Shown in pieces: positions 44,264-49,569 of a DNA stretch of 49,569 nt (within the stretch, counting starts at the first letter, position 1; the number at the start of each line of letters is the position of its first letter). Position numbers and translations under genes: made by a program. A model generated the notes under the pieces. The model was given only the letters and a program-made list of their open reading frames with translations. It made no database searches and was not told the origin of the DNA. Source of the DNA: an uncultured Ignavibacteria bacterium (GTDB lineage: Bacteria; Bacteroidota; Ignavibacteria; Kapaibacteriales; UBA2268); assembly GCA_903862655.1 (NCBI GenBank), contig CAIOZA010000022.1, positions 1 to 49,569 of the forward strand, written 5' to 3'.

Positions 44264-44764
44264 ATGAAATCTGATAATAATTTTCCCAACCGAAAATCTC
44301 TTCGAATCAAAGATTACGATTATTCCCAACCGGGTTATTATTTTTGAACATTATTAGCAAAAGACAGACATCATTTATTTGGTTCGATCATGAATGCGAA
44401 AATGCAATTAAAAGATTTCGGGAGGATAGTAGAGCAGACATGGTTTGAATTACCAAATCATAATCCAAAAATTCGATTAGATTATGCTTGTATTATGCCT
44501 AATCATATTCATTGTATAATTATTCTCGAAGCCGTAAGTGCGGGTTCAGAACCCGCCCCTACAATACATCCTTTATCAGAGATTGTTCGTCAATTTAAAA
44601 CGTTTTCTGCAATGCGTATCAATCAAATCCGCAATACTCTAGGTGATTCGGTCTGGAATCGCAATTACTTCGAGCATATTATTCAAAATAATAGAGAATT
44701 GTTTGAAATTAGAACTTATATAGAGAACAACCCTATCAAATGGGATGAAGATGAATATAAATAG
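44264..44764 (+). pseudogene. REP-associated tyrosine transposase (RAYT, Y1/IS200-like), interrupted by an in-frame TGA
   Basis: From ATG 44264 the frame encodes the usual RAYT start (RKSLRIKDYDYSQPGYYF), then hits TGA at 44345-44347 (codon 28), and continues in the same frame without further stops to 44764. The rest has the HUH motif MPNHIHCIIIL and the C-terminal WNRNYFEHIIQNNRELFEIR ... YIENNPIKW. A restart at ATG 44390 would give 124 residues lacking the first strand of the nuclease fold. RAYTs are single-copy domesticated transposases that act on REP palindromes, and three such palindromes flank or lie inside this gene. One point mutation seems to have inactivated it; a sequencing error is the alternative. 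Confidence 0.8.
44534..44562. repeat. REP-like palindrome 2, inside the transposase gene
   Basis: A 29-bp palindrome (arms gtaagtgcgggttc / gaacccgcccctac around one base) in the coding frame, where it encodes the low-complexity VSAGSEPAPT. Embedded palindromes of this kind are known in RAYT genes. Confidence 0.65.
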
Positions 44765-44783
44765 AAAATACTTGATATTTTAA

Positions 44784-44803
44784 GGGTTCGGCATGCCGTA
44801 CCC
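44784..44803. repeat. REP-like palindrome 3
   Basis: gggttcggcatgccgtaccc, 18 of 20 bases palindromic and followed by cctac, as at the end of palindrome 2. It lies between the transposase remnant and the convergent secreted metallopeptidase gene, where it may also act as a terminator. Confidence 0.55.
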
Positions 44804-44834
44804 CTACAGTACAAAATTTCTTGGACATCAATCC

Positions 44835-47729
44835 CTATCTGATAATAACAAACTTACCCGTCCTGCTGGCCTGACCTGAGCTGATGGTACAGAAATAAAC
44901 ACCTACAGCCAAACCTGCTGTGCCGATGCGTGTAATCGGATTGCTTGCAACATACTCGCTTTCCAAAACATTCTCACCAAATTGATTATATATCTTAAGC
45001 TTTACATTCTGTCCGATTGGGAAAATATTAGAAAGTTCGAAATAGTTATTTACAGGATTAGGAATGATCTGTAGGTTCAGACCTTCATTCAGCCCATCGT
45101 TGACGGATGTAGCACCCTGTACTGTCGTGAATAATGAATACACTCCGGGAGAACTAATCTTGGCATTTACGTATTTATTTACAGTGTCAATTGTACCTCC
45201 GACTAATTCCCATGATCTGGCAATTTCATTAAACTTAAACATTTGCAAAGACTTTTCTTCGTCCCGTTGCACATATTGTGATATGTATTGAATTGTAAGG
45301 TAATTTGCCGAAGCTCCGTCAAAAGCTACTAAATTAGGATAGACAGCCAAAGAGTAAATGTCGCTTGCATTTTTCGAAAATGACTGCAATCCTTTTGTTA
45401 ATGGAGTAAATTGAGTTGAAAAGAAAGCAACTTTCTCAATTCCTTTTGTTAAAGTATCGAACAGAATCGATGCTGAACCATCGTTGGTATATATATTTTG
45501 CCAAAACTTTGAGATAGATGCATATTGTCCTGAAAAGAAAGTGGAATCTGGTTTATAGTAGCAATTTAAGAAATTATACCCTCTTGGATTTATTGTATCT
45601 TTAATCACAGCTTTCCAAACATTTTCATTGCTATTATAATTGAGATCTATGGTCTTCAGAGTGTTGCCATATTTACTTATTGTTAGATACGGATTGACCA
45701 GATAATTAGCCTCTGTATAATGTTTAAGTTCTAATTCTGCTGAAGAATTATAAGCCCAAGAATTAATATAGCTGAAATTTGAATCAACTGAACTTTGGGA
45801 TGTATTAGAATTATTAACTAATATATTTGGAAATTCATCTTTGTTTGCTTGAGATAATACATTTATATCGATTTTGCCTGATACATTCTTGTGTTCAGTT
45901 CGAAAATGGACTTGACGCAATAAGTTATATTCATACAATACTGTATCATGGATAGAAGCCCCTAATATAATTGCTTTTCTGTCATAGCCAGAAATAATTC
46001 CTTGTCTATCGATATGGGCAGCTCCTTCGATTAATATTTCAGTTTGTTTAAGAAGATTAACCCTTAAAGTGCTAGGTACCCATCCAGGTTCATTTTCAGG
46101 TGGAATAGTTAAGTTAAAATCTCCTATACTTGTATTTCCAGCATCTATAATATTAAATTCAAAAAGACGGCTAATATCCCAGTCTGATTCTTCAGGACCG
46201 GGTACATAGGTTAGTCCTGTGGTTCTTATTTGTGATTGAGGAGTTCTGATTAAACAGAAAATTTTATCAGGTGCCTGACCGTATTCTCTCTCATACTTAT
46301 TTTTGAAAAATGTCCAGCAATCTCTGCCATTATTAACTTTTTGAGATGTTGAACTGTATATAGCATCTAAAGCAATTCTTCCCGGATCAGACATTTCGCT
46401 GGAATATTCATCATTAAATGCAGCATCAGCATTGTTTGGCCTTTGATTGTCCATGAAACCGAAATTAATTGTTTTTGTTAATGTGTTTTTGTGCTGGTCA
46501 CAGTATTCGTCACGAAAACCAAATCCGTAATGCCCGAATTCGTGCATTATTGTTCTAAAATTATCAACTGGATCATATGATATCCATGTTGGTTTTGCAG
46601 TTTCAAGAAATCCTCCATTAATATCATCTCCAGACCAAGCTATTCTTGGATAATTTATGTTAGTTTCTTGTGCGAAATCAATACCGCTTGGGTTGGCGCA
46701 TGGCCAGTCCATATTGCTCGTTTTAATAATCATATCTGCATCATTTGAATTTACACTGTTGTCGTAAATTTCAATCTTATTTAGAGCACATTGTCCATTG
46801 GTTACATTGTAAATATATGAACTACCTTTTTTGAACCAGGACGCAACAGTATTTAGATATTCAGGCTTTGCGTTCCATTCTACACTAACCACCAAATTGT
46901 ACAGCAAAGTAGTATGAAGCATTTTTACTGTATCGTTTTTATTGAGTTCATTTGGGTTTTTGAAATTTACATATCCTTGTTCACCAATATCCATATTGTC
47001 TAATCTTACAATGTATTTAATTCCATCGACTCCTTGATGATTTGGCTTTGTTGTTCTGATTGTATCAACAGCGATTTCAAAAATCACTTTATCGGTTTTC
47101 TTCAGCTTAGATTCACCTATCGAAATTCGACTACTGTCATTTGTAATATAATCTCCAACTTTTTCATTATTCAGTGGATTGTTGCCACTAACTTTTGATA
47201 CAGATATTTTCTTATTCTTCATCATATTACTGTTGCCGTCAAGAATTGTAAACAACCAGTATTTACCCATTTTGAATTTTCCATTCGTAATATTAGCAGC
47301 ATAATCCTTGTTGTTTACATCATCATAACAAGTTGTGTTCAACTCGAAAGTTCCTTCGATGAATTTAGAGGCAGTATCCATTTGGGATATACTTATGAAT
47401 CCATTGTCAGAATTTTGCATACTACAAGTAGTTCCGGTTTCATTTACGTTGGCGGTTGCTATGCTATATGTTCCCGGACCTGTCACATTGCTTGCTATTG
47501 CCAAAATTCGAGTTATTGTCGGAGTTTCATTTTTGTGGGTATATAAGTATAGCGATCCCAACTTAGATGTTTGATTATACACAAACCGAACAGAGTCGGT
47601 TGATCTGGAATTTAAATTGTAACCATTCCACTTCAAATCCCAGGTTGCTTCACCTCCAGAGAATCTAATTTGAGAAAACATTGAGGCATTTAGAACTAGC
47701 AACGCTAAAAGGTATAGATATTTTTTCAT
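44835..47729 (-). CDS. Secreted zinc metallopeptidase-like protein with T9SS sorting domain
   Basis: A 964-residue protein with a signal peptide (about 1-19, MKKYLYLLALLVLNASMFS). A beta-rich N-terminal part precedes a putative metallopeptidase site at 396-409, MHEFGHYGFGFRDEY: H396, E397 and H400 form HExxH, with D407-E408-Y409 as the kind of DEY continuation seen in M64-like peptidases. The C-terminal 85 residues are a type A sorting domain (LQIIPNPVNNYFEL ... GVYFCTISSG ... GKFVIIR), so export via the type IX system is expected. The substrate is unknown; other possibilities are a non-catalytic surface protein. Confidence 0.87.
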   Translation of the reverse strand: MKKYLYLLALLVLNASMFSQIRFSGGEATWDLKWNGYNLNSRSTDSVRFVYNQTSKLGSLYLYTHKNETPTITRILAIASNVTGPGTYSIATANVNETGTTCSMQNSDNGFISISQMDTASKFIEGTFELNTTCYDDVNNKDYAANITNGKFKMGKYWLFTILDGNSNMMKNKKISVSKVSGNNPLNNEKVGDYITNDSSRISIGESKLKKTDKVIFEIAVDTIRTTKPNHQGVDGIKYIVRLDNMDIGEQGYVNFKNPNELNKNDTVKMLHTTLLYNLVVSVEWNAKPEYLNTVASWFKKGSSYIYNVTNGQCALNKIEIYDNSVNSNDADMIIKTSNMDWPCANPSGIDFAQETNINYPRIAWSGDDINGGFLETAKPTWISYDPVDNFRTIMHEFGHYGFGFRDEYCDQHKNTLTKTINFGFMDNQRPNNADAAFNDEYSSEMSDPGRIALDAIYSSTSQKVNNGRDCWTFFKNKYEREYGQAPDKIFCLIRTPQSQIRTTGLTYVPGPEESDWDISRLFEFNIIDAGNTSIGDFNLTIPPENEPGWVPSTLRVNLLKQTEILIEGAAHIDRQGIISGYDRKAIILGASIHDTVLYEYNLLRQVHFRTEHKNVSGKIDINVLSQANKDEFPNILVNNSNTSQSSVDSNFSYINSWAYNSSAELELKHYTEANYLVNPYLTISKYGNTLKTIDLNYNSNENVWKAVIKDTINPRGYNFLNCYYKPDSTFFSGQYASISKFWQNIYTNDGSASILFDTLTKGIEKVAFFSTQFTPLTKGLQSFSKNASDIYSLAVYPNLVAFDGASANYLTIQYISQYVQRDEEKSLQMFKFNEIARSWELVGGTIDTVNKYVNAKISSPGVYSLFTTVQGATSVNDGLNEGLNLQIIPNPVNNYFELSNIFPIGQNVKLKIYNQFGENVLESEYVASNPITRIGTAGLAVGVYFCTISSGQASRTGKFVIIR

Positions 47730-48027
47730 AAAATCCTATCAATTGTAGTTAAAAATTTCGCGAATTACTTTTTTATTTAGACTAAATATTTAAATTAGTT
47801 TCCCTTAAATTAACTAAAATATATTTAAAAACAAACTTGCTGCTTATAAATATTGCTCAAAAGACTTAGGAATATTAGTGCTTTGTACTTCTTTCTATTA
47901 TTTGATCAAGAACCTGACATGATAATCATATTTTCGTGCTCATCTTGCTTAATATTAAGAATAAAATTTACCAATTATGGTCTATACAAATCAAGTATAA
48001 CAATTTAGAAAATCGATTAAATTATAG
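47730..48027. other. Divergent intergenic region
   Basis: About 300 AT-rich bases between the secreted metallopeptidase (minus) and the SRPBCC gene (plus). It must hold both promoters. No repeat, RNA gene or clear promoter consensus was recognised. Confidence 0.5.
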
Positions 48028-48483
48028 ATGAAACTATACTCACTAGAGAAAAAGCTGTTCCTGCCCATTACCGTACAAAAAGCATGGGACTTCTTCTCAG
48101 ATCCGTCCAATCTGAAGGTTATAACGCCCGATTTTATGGGATTCGAGGTTAAGTCCGGCGATTCGGCGATGATGTTCTCGGGGCAGATCATCTCCTATAC
48201 AGTCCGTCCGGTGATGAACATCCCGATAAACTGGGTTACTGAAATAACTCACGTTGCCGAACCGTCATACTTTGTGGATGAGCAGAGATTCGGTCCGTAT
48301 AAGTTCTGGCATCACAAGCATTTCATCAACGAGGTAGCCGGAGGAGTCGAACTGATTGATATCGTGCATTATGCACTTCCGTTCGGATTTCTCGGCAGAA
48401 TCGCACACAGTCTGTTTGTCCGCCGAAAGCTGGAGCAGATTTTTGCATATAGAACTGAAAAAGTGAAAGAAATATTCAAATAA
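48028..48483 (+). CDS. SRPBCC-family ligand-binding protein
   Basis: A 151-residue protein with the START/polyketide-cyclase-like pattern: FLPITVQKAWDFFSDPSNLKVITPDFMGFEV, a beta-rich centre (WVTEITHVAEPSYFVDEQRFGPYKFW HHKHF) and a long C-terminal helix (IFAYRTEKVKEIF). Members bind small hydrophobic ligands, and most are uncharacterised. It lies 19 bases before the tRNA hydroxylase gene on the same strand, so the two are probably co-transcribed. Confidence 0.87.
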   Translation: MKLYSLEKKLFLPITVQKAWDFFSDPSNLKVITPDFMGFEVKSGDSAMMFSGQIISYTVRPVMNIPINWVTEITHVAEPSYFVDEQRFGPYKFWHHKHFINEVAGGVELIDIVHYALPFGFLGRIAHSLFVRRKLEQIFAYRTEKVKEIFK

Positions 48484-48502
48484 TAGATAACAAAGGAAAA
48501 AC

Positions 48503-49569
48503 ATGAATCTGAAAGAATCAAAATACACACTACTGACATTTTATAAGTTTGTCAATATTTCCGACCCTCACGAACAGGTTGCCGATCATCTGCGCTTCTG
48601 CGTGGATATCGGTCTGCTAGGCAGAATCTATATTGGTGAAGAAGGCATCAGTGCCACTCTAACGGGTAACGAAGGTCAGATCAAGGCGTACAGGCTCTAT
48701 CTGGATTCTATTCCTTATTTCAAGCAAATTGATGATATCGATGTCAAAGCTACTGAGGTAGAAGGTCACCAGTTCGTGAAGATGATTGTGCGCTACCGTA
48801 AGGAAATCGTCTCTTTGGGATTCGTCTGCAAGGCTGAAGATGTCGAGAAATCGAAAGTAAAGATGCCGATAGAGATATTCAAGGAAGTGATGGACAAAGA
48901 GGATGACAGCTACGTAATTCTCGATATGCGCAATAACTATGAGTATAAACTCGGGCACTTCAAGAATGCAATCCCCGCAGGAACTGTTTCATTCAAAGAT
49001 CTGGACAAAGTGCTGGATGATTACCGCAAACGCTTTTCAGATAAAAAGCTGATCATGTACTGCACGGGCGGCATCCGCTGCGAAAAAGCATCAATCATGC
49101 TCGAGCAGGCAGGACTATCGGGAGTCTATCAGGTTGACGGCGGTGTGGTTAAGTATGTAAACACCTACAACGACGGCAACTGGGAGGGCAATCTCTACAC
49201 TTTCGATGGAAGAATTTCCACACATGTAGGTGATGATACAACTCATAAGATTATCTCCAGATGCCATTTCACAGGAGAACCTGCAGAGACATTTTACAAT
49301 TGCCGCTATGGTCCCTGCAATTCCCAATTCATTGCTCTTGAGAAAGAATACGAGCGTCATTTCGGATTCTGTTCAGCTGAATGTGTCGAGAATGTGAAAA
49401 AGGATCTGTTTGTAAGAGTTGATAAGAGCATCGACAATATGCAGTACAAGGATCTGCGCGGAAAGATCAAAGCCGATCCATATATTAGACCTGAAATTAC
49501 TGCCATTATAGTTAAACATCTCGATAAGCATCTAGCAGGAGTTGAGTTCAATCATGCAGCGCCGGTCGA
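48503..49569 (+). CDS. trhO: Rhodanese-domain tRNA uridine(34) hydroxylase, TrhO-like (3' end outside the window)
   Basis: ATG 48503, with aaagga upstream, opens a frame that runs to the window edge (355 codons). An N-terminal acylphosphatase-like region (LLTFYKFVNI ... GRIYIGEEGISATLTG) is followed by a rhodanese domain with C187 in MYCTGGIRCEKAS, and a C-terminal Cys-rich part (NCRYGPCNSQF, HFGFCSAEC). This is the layout of TrhO/YceA, which makes 5-hydroxyuridine at the wobble position of some tRNAs with oxygen. The visible part is nearly full length for the family. Confidence 0.92.
   Translation, partial: MNLKESKYTLLTFYKFVNISDPHEQVADHLRFCVDIGLLGRIYIGEEGISATLTGNEGQIKAYRLYLDSIPYFKQIDDIDVKATEVEGHQFVKMIVRYRKEIVSLGFVCKAEDVEKSKVKMPIEIFKEVMDKEDDSYVILDMRNNYEYKLGHFKNAIPAGTVSFKDLDKVLDDYRKRFSDKKLIMYCTGGIRCEKASIMLEQAGLSGVYQVDGGVVKYVNTYNDGNWEGNLYTFDGRISTHVGDDTTHKIISRCHFTGEPAETFYNCRYGPCNSQFIALEKEYERHFGFCSAECVENVKKDLFVRVDKSIDNMQYKDLRGKIKADPYIRPEITAIIVKHLDKHLAGVEFNHAAPV

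Overview
The window looks like a chromosome piece from a low-GC bacterium of the Bacteroidota/Ignavibacteriota/Kapabacteria (FCB) group. The reasons are two very large secreted proteins (32468-35320 and 44835-47729 minus) that end in type IX secretion (Por/T9SS) C-terminal domains with a YPNPT/IPNPV motif, a Bacteroidetes-type tyrosine recombinase, and phytochrome-type kinases with Rcp1-like response regulators. Many genes have a clear Shine-Dalgarno (AGGAG/AGGAGG), which is uncommon in Bacteroidota in the strict sense and leans toward the Ignavibacteria/Kapabacteria side. This placement is inference.

Region 1 (1-1025) is chromosomal: the 5' part of a secreted PHP-domain protein on the minus strand and a long AT-rich spacer. 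Region 2 (1026-32219) reads as one integrated mobile element of about 31.2 kb. Its ends are a 19-bp direct repeat; the right copy is the 3' end of a tRNA-Lys(CTT) gene (32205-32278 minus) and the left copy lies about 200 bp before a tyrosine recombinase. The replication/mobility part (1240-7380) has the integrase, a run of 10-bp iteron-like repeats, two small Xis-like helix-turn-helix proteins, a short coupled ORF, a primase-helicase and an acidic protein of unknown function. A 1.2-kb non-coding stretch follows, with a strikingly GC-rich, strongly folded block. No conjugation or virion genes are visible.

The cargo (8608-31714) is 15 genes on one strand with gaps of at most about 70 bp, so perhaps one 23-kb transcription unit. 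It encodes KaiC and two KaiB paralogues next to a PAS sensor without a kinase domain, two paralogous phytochrome-type histidine kinases, two Rcp1-like receivers, two large hybrid kinases, a REC-GAF-PAS kinase, a REC-HDOD protein, a REC-kinase whose phospho-acceptor His is Asn, a REC-HD protein whose metal-binding HD is lost, and a TtrS-like PhnD-PAS-kinase. No receiver carries a DNA-binding output domain, so the likely outputs are protein-protein signalling, HDOD, or partners outside the window. A mobile KaiBC plus phosphorelay island is the most interesting content.

Region 3 (32279-49569) is chromosomal: a secreted subtilase; a small secreted protein; an Xre regulator with a membrane partner; rpmI-rplT-pheS; a tight three-gene operon of isochorismatase-like hydrolase, FAD oxidoreductase and RlmN-like radical SAM protein; a membrane histidine kinase; a GIY-YIG protein; a second isochorismatase-like hydrolase with a pterin dehydratase; a REP-associated transposase broken by a nonsense codon with REP-like palindromes; a secreted metallopeptidase; an SRPBCC protein; and the 5' part of a TrhO-type tRNA hydroxylase running off the end.
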